A stretch of 7,423 nt of DNA, taken from positions 1 to 7,423 of the forward strand of contig CAMFFI010000047.1 in assembly GCA_945949625.1 (NCBI GenBank), given 5' to 3'. Within the stretch, counting starts at the first letter, position 1, and every line of letters starts with the position of its first letter. The translations under genes and the position numbers were made by a program. The stretch is from an uncultured bacterium. Lineage in GTDB: Bacteria; Bacillota; Clostridia; Oscillospirales; Acutalibacteraceae. A model generated the notes under the pieces. The model made no database searches. It saw only the letters and a program-made list of their open reading frames with translations, and had not been told where the DNA came from. This document shows, in pieces, positions 1 to 5,939 of this stretch.

Positions 1-39
1 AAAGGTTGCAGTCAGTACAACCTGTCTGCACGAATTGCG

Positions 40-65
40 TGTCGAGGCACTCGACAAATTTTTTT
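40..65 (+). terminator. Terminator-like hairpin near the left edge
   Basis: A perfect 7-bp stem, TGTCGAG (40-46) with CTCGACA (50-56), closes a GCA loop. It is followed by AAA and then seven Ts (59-65). It probably ends a transcript entering from the left, whose gene is outside the window. The three As between stem and T run weaken the terminator reading. The hairpin could equally be a dispersed palindromic repeat. Confidence 0.5.
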
Positions 66-81
66 ATAAAAAGTGTATTTT

Positions 82-103
82 TGTTGCACTTCTGTTGCAC
101 TTC
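82..103. repeat. 11-bp tandem duplication
   Basis: TGTTGCACTTC occurs twice back to back (82-92 and 93-103) with no mismatch. It lies in an AT-rich stretch with no convincing gene. It looks like a slipped-strand duplication; no function can be assigned. Confidence 0.6.
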
Positions 104-188
104 GTTATGTATTATATATATAAATTAAAGTTTTTTCAGAATTTTTTGACTTTTTCAGCTTTTTGTCCGTATCTTGTCATACTGAGAA

Positions 189-197
189 TGATATACT
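189..197 (+). promoter_or_regulatory. Possible extended -10 promoter for the membrane-protein gene
   Basis: TGATATACT combines a TATACT -10 hexamer (192-197) with the TGn extension immediately upstream. No good -35 lies 16-18 bp further up, which extended -10 promoters tolerate. Transcription would start near 204 and give a leader of about 135 nt. A competing reading is TTGACT (146-151) with TATCTT (170-175) at 18 bp. Confidence 0.35.
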
Positions 198-322
198 TTG
201 TTCAAGGTCAAGGGAAAAGATTTTGTAAACTGAATTATCTTATCTCTCAAATGCTTTCAAAAGAAAAAACGTCTGCCTCTGCTGATTTCAGACAGGTATG
301 ACGATAAATAAAATTAATTAAT

Positions 323-328
323 GAAAGG
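323..328 (+). promoter_or_regulatory. Ribosome binding site that sets the start at 339
   Basis: GAAAGG lies 10 nt before the ATG at 339. It overlaps the in-frame ATG at 321, which has no Shine-Dalgarno sequence of its own (only AT-rich sequence upstream). The start at 339 is therefore preferred over 321; a further ATG at 345 is less well spaced. Confidence 0.65.
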
Positions 329-338
329 TTGGTTTTTT

Positions 339-842
339 ATGTTTATGGGTTTAGATTCAAATGAGCTGTTGTTGGCGGGGTTGTATGCAATCGGGTTTAT
401 TCTGGCTGTATTTTCAATTATTGCTTACTGGATAATTTACAAAAAAGCCGGCGAAAAAGGCTGGAAATGTTTGATTCCGTTCTACAATGATTACATATTG
501 TATAAGTTCGCTTGGAAAACAAAGTACTTCTTTATTCTTCTTCCGTTTACATTGATTTATCTTGCAGATAATTTTATTCACAGATTCTTCCTTGACCTTT
601 TATTCGGAAATAATTTAATGATTGAAGTGCTTTCAATCCTTTTGGCTATTTGTATTCTTGCGTTTTTAGTAATAAATATAATAAAAAAGGTAAAGCTTGC
701 CAAAGCATTTGGCAGGGGCGTGCCTTTTGCATTGGGTTTAATATTCTTTGAGCCGATTTTTGTAATGATTCTTGCTTTCGGTAAATCAAAGTATGTTGGT
801 AACGCTGTTAAGAATGAAATTGATGCAGAGGTTAAAGAATAA
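339..842 (+). CDS. Small multi-pass membrane protein, DUF5684-like
   Basis: The gene encodes about 167 residues of an integral membrane protein of unknown function. A short polar N-terminus leads into a long hydrophobic helix (about 11-34). A basic loop follows with a K-x-G-x-K-G-W then IPFYNDY pattern, then hydrophobic stretches at roughly 62-76, 93-113 and 126-147, and a charged tail ending in EVKE. The loop with a conserved Trp, then I-P-x-x-N, resembles the uncharacterised DUF5684 membrane proteins common in Firmicutes; that assignment is from memory of the pattern. The start at 339 rests on GAAAGG 10 nt upstream; a longer form from 321 would add MKGWFF. It stands alone and is bounded downstream by a hairpin terminator. 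No catalytic residues are evident, so no function is proposed. Confidence 0.8.
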   Translation: MFMGLDSNELLLAGLYAIGFILAVFSIIAYWIIYKKAGEKGWKCLIPFYNDYILYKFAWKTKYFFILLPFTLIYLADNFIHRFFLDLLFGNNLMIEVLSILLAICILAFLVINIIKKVKLAKAFGRGVPFALGLIFFEPIFVMILAFGKSKYVGNAVKNEIDAEVKE

Positions 843-862
843 AATAACTTTTACTTTTATAG

Positions 863-900
863 AACAGAGCAGTGACTTATTGCCACTGCTCTGTTTGTGT
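863..900. terminator. Shared bidirectional terminator between convergent genes
   Basis: AACAGAGCAGTG (863-874) pairs perfectly with CACTGCTCTGTT (884-895), giving a 12-bp stem with a 9-nt loop. Ts follow on the plus strand (TTTGTGTTTATTTT) and an AT-rich tract lies on the other side. It sits between the stop codons of the membrane-protein gene (842) and the dehydrogenase gene (919) and can serve both. The T runs are interrupted, so strength is uncertain. Confidence 0.85.
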
Positions 901-918
901 TTATTTTGGTGTTTAAAA

Positions 919-1884
919 TTACTCTTGGTGTAACGGCTTGTTTACCACGTTTTGAGGAGCGCCGTCTAAAAAGCTCCTTATATTATGGCACACAATTCCT
1001 CTTAGTCTGATACGGGTTTCCATTGGCGCCCACGCAACGTGAGGTGTGATTATGCAGTTTTTTATGCCAATAATTTTGCAGTCCTTAGCCATAGGTTCTT
1101 CTTCAAGCACATCAATTCCGGCGCCTGCAAGCTGTCGGTTCTCCAAAGCATTTTTTAAGTCTTCCTCAACCATTACACCGCCTCTTGCAGTGTTAATAAA
1201 ATAGGAGCCTTTTTTCATCTTTGAAAAAGCAGTTTTGTCAAAAATATGCAGAGATTCTTTGTTTAAAGGACAATGTACGGAAATTATGTCGCTGTTTTCA
1301 AGCAGTTTATCAAAATCTGCGTATTCAGCATATTCATCAGAGCGTTTGCTCCTGGAATATGCAAGCACTTTCATATTAAAGGCGTTTGCTATTTTTGCGA
1401 CTGCTTTGCCGATTGTGCCGTAGCCGTAAATTCCCAGCGTTTTTCCGGCAAGCTCGTTAAGCGGAAATGCAAAAGGTGAGAAGGTGTCGCTTTTTTGCCA
1501 GTTGCCCTGCTGAACAAAAGCATTGTAGTTTCCCACATTGTTGATTAATTCAAGAATTAAGGCAAATGTGTGCTGTGCAACTGCATTTGTGGAGTAGCTT
1601 CCTGCATTGCATACGGTAATTCCCTGCTTATTGCAGTAGTCTGTATCTATGTTGTTATAGCCTGTTGCCCAAAGAAGTATAAGCTTTAAATTTTTTGCAA
1701 GACGTAAGGTTTCTGAGTTCAGAGGAGTTTTATTGCATATAACGGCATCGGCGTCCTTTATTCTTTCTGCAATTTGCTCATAAGAAGAAAGTCCGTATAT
1801 TTCCAGTTCTCCGAATTCTTTTAAGGGCTCAAGTGATAAATCACCTTGAGTAACGGTTTTTGCATCTGTAAGAACGATTTTCAT
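919..1884 (-). CDS. D-isomer-specific 2-hydroxyacid dehydrogenase (HprA/GhrB-like)
   Basis: A 321-residue cytosolic NAD(P)-dependent oxidoreductase that interconverts a 2-keto acid and a D-2-hydroxy acid; hydroxypyruvate/glycerate or glyoxylate/glycolate are likely substrates but specificity cannot be read from sequence. Length fits the family. The split substrate-binding domain includes the ATGYNNID signature (73-80). The Rossmann fold starts at GYGTIG (154-159). The catalytic triad is complete: Arg234 in NTARGG, Glu263 in EEEP and His282 in TPHVAW. At the end of the second Rossmann strand the sequence is AYSRSKRS, with Ser177-Arg178 where NAD-specific members usually have Asp, so NADPH use is plausible (inference). 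The ATG at 1884 has AGAGGTG 5 nt upstream. The gene is monocistronic, divergent from a HAD phosphatase and ended by the shared hairpin at 863-895. Confidence 0.93.
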   Translation of the reverse strand: MKIVLTDAKTVTQGDLSLEPLKEFGELEIYGLSSYEQIAERIKDADAVICNKTPLNSETLRLAKNLKLILLWATGYNNIDTDYCNKQGITVCNAGSYSTNAVAQHTFALILELINNVGNYNAFVQQGNWQKSDTFSPFAFPLNELAGKTLGIYGYGTIGKAVAKIANAFNMKVLAYSRSKRSDEYAEYADFDKLLENSDIISVHCPLNKESLHIFDKTAFSKMKKGSYFINTARGGVMVEEDLKNALENRQLAGAGIDVLEEEPMAKDCKIIGIKNCIITPHVAWAPMETRIRLRGIVCHNIRSFLDGAPQNVVNKPLHQE

Positions 1885-1903
1885 AAAATCACCTCTGATT
1901 ATT

Positions 1904-1932
1904 ATTTTAGCCTAACTTTTAACTTATTGCAA
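1904..1932 (-). promoter_or_regulatory. Candidate sigma-A promoter of the dehydrogenase gene
   Basis: On the minus strand TTGCAA (1932-1927) is followed after exactly 17 bp by TAAAAT (1909-1904). Transcription would start near 1897, right at the ribosome binding site, leaving a leader of only about 13 nt. That is short, so the call is tentative. The -35 is the same palindromic hexamer used by the opposing promoter. Confidence 0.5.
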
Positions 1933-1955
1933 TAGAATATTATTTATATTATAAT
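1927..1955 (+). promoter_or_regulatory. Candidate sigma-A promoter of the HAD phosphatase gene
   Basis: TTGCAA (1927-1932), 17 bp, then a perfect TATAAT (1950-1955). Transcription would start near 1962, giving a leader of about 26 nt that carries the GGAGG ribosome binding site at 1976-1980. The -35 hexamer is its own reverse complement and also fits the divergent promoter. Confidence 0.65.
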
Positions 1956-1987
1956 TATTTGGAAAGATTGAATACGGAGGATAAGCT

Positions 1988-2713
1988 ATGATAAAGAATA
2001 TACTTTTTGACTTGGACGGAACATTGCTTGTAATGAAAAGTCAGGATAAATTTATAAAGTTTTACTTTGAAGCTTTGTGCAAGCGCTTTTGCAAACAGCT
2101 GGGACTTTCTCCTGAACAACTTACAAACGGAGTCTGGCAGGGAACAAAGGCGATGTTTTTTAATGACGGAAAATGTATGAACAGGGACATTTTCTGGAAG
2201 TCTTTTTCTGAGGTTTGTTCGGAAGATGTATTAAAATACGAGAAGGACTTTGACGATTTTTACAGTAATGAATTTTCTTACGCAAAGCAAACTACATCGG
2301 AAAATCCTTTGGCACAGCCCTGTGCAGAGCTTTTAAAGGAAAAAGGTTACAGACTGATTCTCGCCACAAATCCGGTTTTTCCATTGGCGGCAACTGCAAA
2401 CAGAGTTAAGTGGGCAGGTATGAACCCTGAAATTTTCGAATACATAACGGTTTATGATAATTCAAGCTACTGCAAGCCAAATCCAAAATATTATGAAGAA
2501 ATTGCAGAAAAGCTAAATTTGAATATTAATGAATGTCTTATGGTCGGAAATGATGTTGATGAGGATATGTGCACTGCGCAAATGGGTATGGAAACCTATC
2601 TTGTAACAGACTGTCTTGAAAATAAAAACAACAAGGATTATTCATATTTCAGACAGGGTACCTTTAAGGATTTTTATGATTTTGCAAAAAATCTGCCTGA
2701 TATCAGCAACTGA
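1988..2713 (+). CDS. HAD-superfamily phosphatase with helical C1 cap
   Basis: A 241-residue cytosolic phosphohydrolase of the haloacid dehalogenase superfamily. All four motifs are present: motif I DLDGT with nucleophile Asp8 and acid/base Asp10; motif II Thr127 in ILATN; motif III Lys163 in CKPNPKYY; motif IV GNDVDED with Mg2+-binding Asp189 and Asp193. Residues about 18-100 between motifs I and II form an alpha-helical cap of the C1 type, as in phosphoglycolate- and nucleotide-phosphatase-like members. The natural substrate cannot be told; a small phosphorylated metabolite is likely. The ATG has GGAGG 7 nt upstream. The gene is alone in its transcription unit, diverges from the 2-hydroxyacid dehydrogenase and converges on a second, unrelated-looking HAD gene. 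Confidence 0.92.
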   Translation: MIKNILFDLDGTLLVMKSQDKFIKFYFEALCKRFCKQLGLSPEQLTNGVWQGTKAMFFNDGKCMNRDIFWKSFSEVCSEDVLKYEKDFDDFYSNEFSYAKQTTSENPLAQPCAELLKEKGYRLILATNPVFPLAATANRVKWAGMNPEIFEYITVYDNSSYCKPNPKYYEEIAEKLNLNINECLMVGNDVDEDMCTAQMGMETYLVTDCLENKNNKDYSYFRQGTFKDFYDFAKNLPDISN

Positions 2714-2776
2714 TTTTAACCGAGCGGTTGAAAGTTATATGTGTAAGATACTGCGTTTCAATGCACCTAATGCATT
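2714..2776 (+). other. Two small hairpins after the HAD stop codon
   Basis: Directly after the stop, TTTTAACC (2714-2721) can pair with GGTTGAAA (2726-2733), including one G-T pair, around a GAGC loop. Further on AATGCA (2760-2765) pairs with TGCATT (2771-2776). Neither has a proper T run. They may stabilise the mRNA 3' end or be chance; the real terminator is at 2833-2862. Confidence 0.3.
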
Positions 2777-2832
2777 TTGAGCAATCTATACAGCAGGGAC
2801 TGTGAACAAAATTTTTATTTTATAAAAACAGA

Positions 2833-2866
2833 AGCTGACTTCATTTTGTTTTGAAGTCAGCTCTTT
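2833..2866. terminator. Bidirectional intrinsic terminator between convergent HAD genes
   Basis: AGCTGACTTCA (2833-2843) pairs perfectly with TGAAGTCAGCT (2852-2862): 11 bp with an 8-nt loop. The plus strand continues TCTTTTACG. The minus strand continues TCTGTTTTTAT, the better T run. It lies 10 nt past the stop codon of the minus-strand operon and about 120 nt past the plus-strand HAD gene. Confidence 0.88.
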
Positions 2867-2871
2867 TACGT

Positions 2872-3726
2872 TTATTGCTTATTATTTATTTCTTTAAGCT
2901 GATGCACATATTCTGCATACAGACTGTCGGAAATCGCCATTTTTTTAATAATGTTCTTAACTGTTTTATCAAGACCGCTTCCCTCGCGGTAATCGGCGTC
3001 ATAAATAAAATCCACTCGGTCTTTTCTTAAAAGCTCTTCAACCTTGTACCGTTCTCCCTGCTGATATACGGCAATTGATTTTCCGCCGTATGCTTTCATC
3101 ATCTTCATACAAGGTACGTCGGAAAGACCGTCGCCGATGTATATCATATTGTTAAAGGGAACACGCTTGCTGTCCTCCGGCATAGATTTGTTTAAATCCG
3201 TATCGTTTGAAATATCCAGCACGCCCTTATTTATTCTGTAAACAAACTGGGTTTTGTTCGTATAGTTTACTGCGGTTTTGGGCCATATACCGTTGCCGTT
3301 TTCATCATAAAGAAATTCACAGGCAAAAATACTTTTAAATTCACTGCTTATTGAAGTACCCTCAATAATTTCCTTAAGTCCGGAGGAAATTACATAATGC
3401 TCAACCAAAACACCCAGACTTTTTCCAAAGTCATTTATTCTTTTAAACCAGCCTTCAACTCCGGGAAAAAGCTCAACATCTTTTCCTTTTTCCACAAGAC
3501 TTTCTCTTAAAAGAGGTATGTTATGGTCCTTGGAAAGCTTTACCATAGCGTATAAATACGCAAGGACGCTGTCCATATTTTCCTTTGTGCAGAAATAATT
3601 TGCTTTGCTCCAAAACTCCTCTGCGGTAAGTCCCAGACTGGGAATAAAACCGTAGTCCTGCATATCCTTGGTGCATAGAGTTTTATCAAAGTCATACATT
3701 ATTGCAATAATAGGAATATCAGTCAT
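2872..3726 (-). CDS. HAD hydrolase, phosphoserine-phosphatase-like
   Basis: A 284-residue HAD-superfamily hydrolase. Motif I is DFDKTL, with Asp12 and Asp14. Motif II is YVISSG, with Ser115 followed by Gly, as in phosphoserine phosphatase. The motif III lysine is probably Lys158 (NKTQFV). Motif IV is IGDGLSD with Asp199 and Asp203. The S-G motif II and GDG-x-x-D motif IV place it near the phosphoserine-phosphatase-type HADs rather than the group of the neighbouring HAD gene. It is longer than classical SerB cores, with an extra polar segment (about 170-190) between motifs III and IV; true serine biosynthesis function is not shown. The ATG has GAGG 6 nt upstream. It is the second gene of an operon, 12 nt after the cyclophilin stop, and ends at the shared terminator. 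Confidence 0.9.
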   Translation of the reverse strand: MTDIPIIAIMYDFDKTLCTKDMQDYGFIPSLGLTAEEFWSKANYFCTKENMDSVLAYLYAMVKLSKDHNIPLLRESLVEKGKDVELFPGVEGWFKRINDFGKSLGVLVEHYVISSGLKEIIEGTSISSEFKSIFACEFLYDENGNGIWPKTAVNYTNKTQFVYRINKGVLDISNDTDLNKSMPEDSKRVPFNNMIYIGDGLSDVPCMKMMKAYGGKSIAVYQQGERYKVEELLRKDRVDFIYDADYREGSGLDKTVKNIIKKMAISDSLYAEYVHQLKEINNKQ

Positions 3727-3738
3727 TTGCTACCTCAA

Positions 3739-4707
3739 TCAACCCTCATAGGTTGTAACTTCAACAGTTTCGATAATTACGTCTTTAAGAGGCTTATCGG
3801 AAGAATCCTTTTCAACAGCAGCAATTTTATCAACTACGTCCATACCGTCAATTACCTGTGCAAAAACCGTGTGACCTCTGTCAACTGCATTGTATGCACC
3901 GTCAAGATAAGGATTTCCGCCGTTTTCAGCGTATAAATTCTGAATTTCTTTGGGAACTGCGTTAGCGTCATAGCAGGAGCTGCCATAGGCATTGACAAAC
4001 TGCTGGAACATACTTGCATTTGTAGAATAGTTTTTAAGCTGAACGGAAACCTGGTTCCATTGATTTACAAAGTTATCCCAGCCGCCGCTTTTTTTGTAAG
4101 CCTCTGCGTTTGTCTGATTAATAAAGAACTGACTGCCGTTTGTGTCTGCTCCTGAATTAGCCATAGAAACAGCGCCTCTTAAGTTCAGCAGCTTATCGCA
4201 AAATTCATCTTCAAAGTTTTTGCCGTAGGAGCTTGTTCCGCCTGTTCCGTTGGAATTTTCGTAATCACCGCCCTGAATCATAAAGTTATCTATAACCCTG
4301 TGGAAAATTGTATTGTTGTATTTTCCGTCTTTTGCAAGATTTATAAAATTCGTTACGGTTTTGGGAGCTTCATCAGGGAAAAATCTAAGCGTAATATCTC
4401 CCATATTTGTGTGAAGAATTGCAATTGTATCACCTTTTTCCGGCTTTTCAAGCTGAAATCCCGCTTTTTTGTCTTCGGCGTAGGTTACCTGAGGATTGAT
4501 GCCCATTACGCTTAAATCAATGCCCATACTCTGCAAATCTGCAACTACGGGATTGGAGCTTTCTGTTTTAGACTCTGCTGAGGATGTGGAATCAGCGGAG
4601 CTGCTCTCTTTTTTGCTTTCACAGGAGGTCACCATAAAGGCAGAGCATACGCAAAGCGTTGCGGCAAGTAATATGCTGATGATTTTTTTTGAGTTTGTTA
4701 ATTTCAC
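3739..4707 (-). CDS. Lipoprotein cyclophilin-type peptidyl-prolyl cis-trans isomerase
   Basis: An extracytoplasmic prolyl isomerase that probably assists folding of secreted proteins at the outer face of the membrane. Numbering here is from the upstream TTG at 4716; the likely GTG start removes three residues. A basic N-terminus (TNSKK), a hydrophobic core and lipobox VTSC with Cys32 mark a lipoprotein signal. A Ser/Glu-rich linker follows (33-56). The cyclophilin domain runs from about 95 to 322 and keeps FHRV with catalytic Arg140, FMIQGG (Phe145, Gln148), GSQFF (Gln196, Phe198) and His282 in GHTVF. The position of human CypA Trp121 is Tyr270, so cyclosporin A binding is probably weak (inference). 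About 60 extra residues, 202-265, are inserted between QFF and YLDG, making the domain unusually large. It is the first gene of an operon with the downstream HAD hydrolase. Confidence 0.93.
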   Translation of the reverse strand: MKLTNSKKIISILLAATLCVCSAFMVTSCESKKESSSADSTSSAESKTESSNPVVADLQSMGIDLSVMGINPQVTYAEDKKAGFQLEKPEKGDTIAILHTNMGDITLRFFPDEAPKTVTNFINLAKDGKYNNTIFHRVIDNFMIQGGDYENSNGTGGTSSYGKNFEDEFCDKLLNLRGAVSMANSGADTNGSQFFINQTNAEAYKKSGGWDNFVNQWNQVSVQLKNYSTNASMFQQFVNAYGSSCYDANAVPKEIQNLYAENGGNPYLDGAYNAVDRGHTVFAQVIDGMDVVDKIAAVEKDSSDKPLKDVIIETVEVTTYEG

Positions 4708-4725
4708 ATTAATCAAAACCTTTCT
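4707..4725 (-). promoter_or_regulatory. Ribosome binding site and GTG start of the cyclophilin gene
   Basis: AGAAAGG (4725-4719) lies 11 nt before an in-frame GTG (4707-4705) but only 2 nt before the in-frame TTG at 4716. The GTG start gives MKLTNSKK, a typical lipoprotein N-terminus, so it is preferred. An ATG overlapping at 4709 is out of frame. Confidence 0.6.
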
Positions 4726-4776
4726 TTAATAAAATAATTCAAAGTCGATTTTTAATTTAACGGAACATCAACATAT

Positions 4777-4805
4777 ATTTTAGTATAAATCAAGAAAAAA
4801 TGCAA
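4777..4805 (-). promoter_or_regulatory. Candidate sigma-A promoter of the cyclophilin-HAD operon
   Basis: On the minus strand TTGCAT (4805-4800), 17 bp, TAAAAT (4782-4777). Transcription would start near 4770, giving a leader of about 63 nt. The -35 is only a partial match. The element closely resembles the dehydrogenase promoter (TTGCAA, 17 bp, TAAAAT). Confidence 0.45.
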
Positions 4806-4868
4806 GTTTTCAGGGGGTTTTTACTTTTTATTGATTTAGATACAGAAAAATTTTCACCGTTTTTTTAA

Positions 4869-4883
4869 AGGTACAGAATACCT
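4869..4883. other. Small hairpin in the 4717-4980 divergent intergenic region
   Basis: AGGTA (4869-4873) and TACCT (4879-4883) flank CAGAA. This is the only notable symmetry in the middle of the 264-bp region between the cyclophilin and S1 genes, which is otherwise AT-rich and carries the two divergent promoters at its ends. It may be chance. Confidence 0.2.
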
Positions 4884-4927
4884 CTGTCGTTTTAAAATAA
4901 AAAGCAGTTAGAATAAATTTTGTTTTC

Positions 4928-4956
4928 CTTTCATATGTTTATTTTGTAATTATAAT
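4928..4956 (+). promoter_or_regulatory. Candidate promoter of the S1-domain gene
   Basis: A perfect TATAAT at 4951-4956 is preceded at 17 bp by a poor -35, CTTTCA (4928-4933). Transcription would begin near 4963, just before the GGAGG ribosome binding site at 4969-4973. The -10 is convincing; the weak -35 suggests low activity or help from an activator. Confidence 0.45.
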
Positions 4957-4980
4957 GCCAAAAACAGCGGAGGAATAAAA

Positions 4981-5904
4981 ATGACAGAATATTTACCCGA
5001 GGGCAGTTTTATTGCAAGCCCTGAAAATTTAAATATTTTAAACAGCGAATTTTTGCTTAAGGAAGCCTGTGCAGAGCAAAAAATCCTTGAGGCAAAAGCA
5101 AGGGTTTGCGATTCACAGCATAACCTTGTTGTAGATTTGGGGATTATGAAGGGAATAATCCCCAGAGAGGAAGGCGCAATAGGAATAAAGGACGGAACGG
5201 TTCGTGATATTGCAATTATTTCCAGAGTAAACAGGCCTGTGTGCTTTGTGATTACCGGCTTTGAAAAGGATGAAAAGGGAAGAACCTATGCCCTTTTGTC
5301 AAGAGAAAAGGCGCAGAGAATATGTATGGAAAACTATATAGGCAAATTGCGAAAAGGAGATGTAGTTAAGGCAAGGATTACTCATCTGGAAACTTTCGGA
5401 GCCTTTGCGGACATCGGATGCGGAATTATTGCGCTTATGCCAATTGACACTATTTCCGTATCAAGAATTGAGCATCCCAGAGAGCGTTTTACTCCCGGAA
5501 TGGAGATTAAAGCTGTTATAAAGTCAATTGAAAACGGCAGGATAAGCCTTAGCCACAAGGAACTTTTGGGAACCTGGCAGGAAAACGCCGATAAATTTGT
5601 TGTAGGTGAAACGGTAGCCGGTATTGTGCGGAGCGTTGAGAGCTACGGAGCTTTTGTTGAGCTCAGTCCAAACCTTGCAGGACTTGCAGAAAGCCGCGAA
5701 GGAGTAAAGGCAGGTCAGCAGGCAAGCGTTTACATAAAAAGCATTATACCGGGCAAAATGAAAATTAAGCTTATTATAATCGACACCTTTGATTATAAAT
5801 ACAATCCTCAAAAGCCGGTGTATTTTACTGACGCAGACCATATTGACAAATTTGTTTATTCTCCGGAAAACTGCGAAAAGCTTATTGAAACACAATTTTC
5901 ATAA
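4981..5904 (+). CDS. S1-domain RNA-binding protein (three S1 repeats)
   Basis: A 307-residue cytosolic protein built from S1 (OB-fold) RNA-binding repeats and related to the short ribosomal-protein-S1-like proteins of Firmicutes. Repeat 1 (about 33-110) is degenerate but keeps VVDLG-x-M-x-GIIPREE. Repeat 2 (124-194) is canonical, with KGDVVKARI, FGAFADIG, then PGMEIKAVI and RISLSHKE. Repeat 3 (205-268) has VGETVAGIVRSVESYGAFVEL and a shortened second half. The last 40 residues (about 268-307) are aromatic and charged, and I do not recognise them. It could act in translation initiation, mRNA binding or RNA turnover; it is not long enough to be the six-repeat S1 of Proteobacteria. The ATG has GGAGG 7 nt upstream. 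rmuC follows after 65 nt with no terminator between them, so some co-transcription is likely. Confidence 0.9.
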   Translation: MTEYLPEGSFIASPENLNILNSEFLLKEACAEQKILEAKARVCDSQHNLVVDLGIMKGIIPREEGAIGIKDGTVRDIAIISRVNRPVCFVITGFEKDEKGRTYALLSREKAQRICMENYIGKLRKGDVVKARITHLETFGAFADIGCGIIALMPIDTISVSRIEHPRERFTPGMEIKAVIKSIENGRISLSHKELLGTWQENADKFVVGETVAGIVRSVESYGAFVELSPNLAGLAESREGVKAGQQASVYIKSIIPGKMKIKLIIIDTFDYKYNPQKPVYFTDADHIDKFVYSPENCEKLIETQFS

Positions 5905-5910
5905 AGCAGA

Positions 5911-5939
5911 TTGACAATGATTTTACGGAATGTTATCAT
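5911..5939 (+). promoter_or_regulatory. Strong sigma-A promoter of rmuC
   Basis: A perfect TTGACA (5911-5916), 17 bp, then TATCAT (5934-5939), with TGT just before the -10 supplying an extended -10. This is the best promoter in the window. Transcription would start near 5946, with GGAG at 5958-5961 as the ribosome binding site. Confidence 0.78.

Larger units (their letters stand above)
104..338. other. AT-rich non-coding leader region
   Basis: Together with 1-103 this makes about 340 bases without a supportable gene. One frame stays open from base 2 to 301, but its translation is rich in Phe, Tyr, Leu and Lys as expected of AT-rich non-coding DNA. The only start ahead of the hairpin is a TTG at 35 with no ribosome binding site. 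A weak hairpin, GTCTG (271-275) with CAGAC (289-293), sits in the presumed leader of the next gene. Confidence 0.5.

Noticed and set aside
2..301. Open frame across the left edge, with a TTG start at 35
   Set aside because: No ribosome binding site, a terminator-like hairpin and an 11-bp duplication within it, and a Phe/Tyr/Lys/Leu-heavy translation typical of AT-rich non-coding DNA.
1235..1479. Two plus-strand open frames inside the dehydrogenase gene
   Set aside because: They are antisense shadows of a gene with intact family motifs and have no ribosome binding sites.
3727..3936. Plus-strand open frame overlapping the end of the cyclophilin gene
   Set aside because: Antisense to conserved cyclophilin sequence, with Cys/Asn/Val-rich shadow composition.
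4300..4729. Plus-strand open frames opposite the cyclophilin N-terminal half
   Set aside because: They lie opposite the FHRV-FMIQGG domain and the signal peptide, which are clearly coding on the minus strand.
4717..4980. Riboswitch or small RNA gene between the cyclophilin and S1 genes
   Set aside because: Only a 5-bp hairpin is present; no layered stems or known conserved core could be recognised.
5524..5895. Minus-strand 123-residue open frame inside the S1-domain gene
   Set aside because: The plus strand encodes canonical S1 repeats here; the antisense frame has no recognisable motif.
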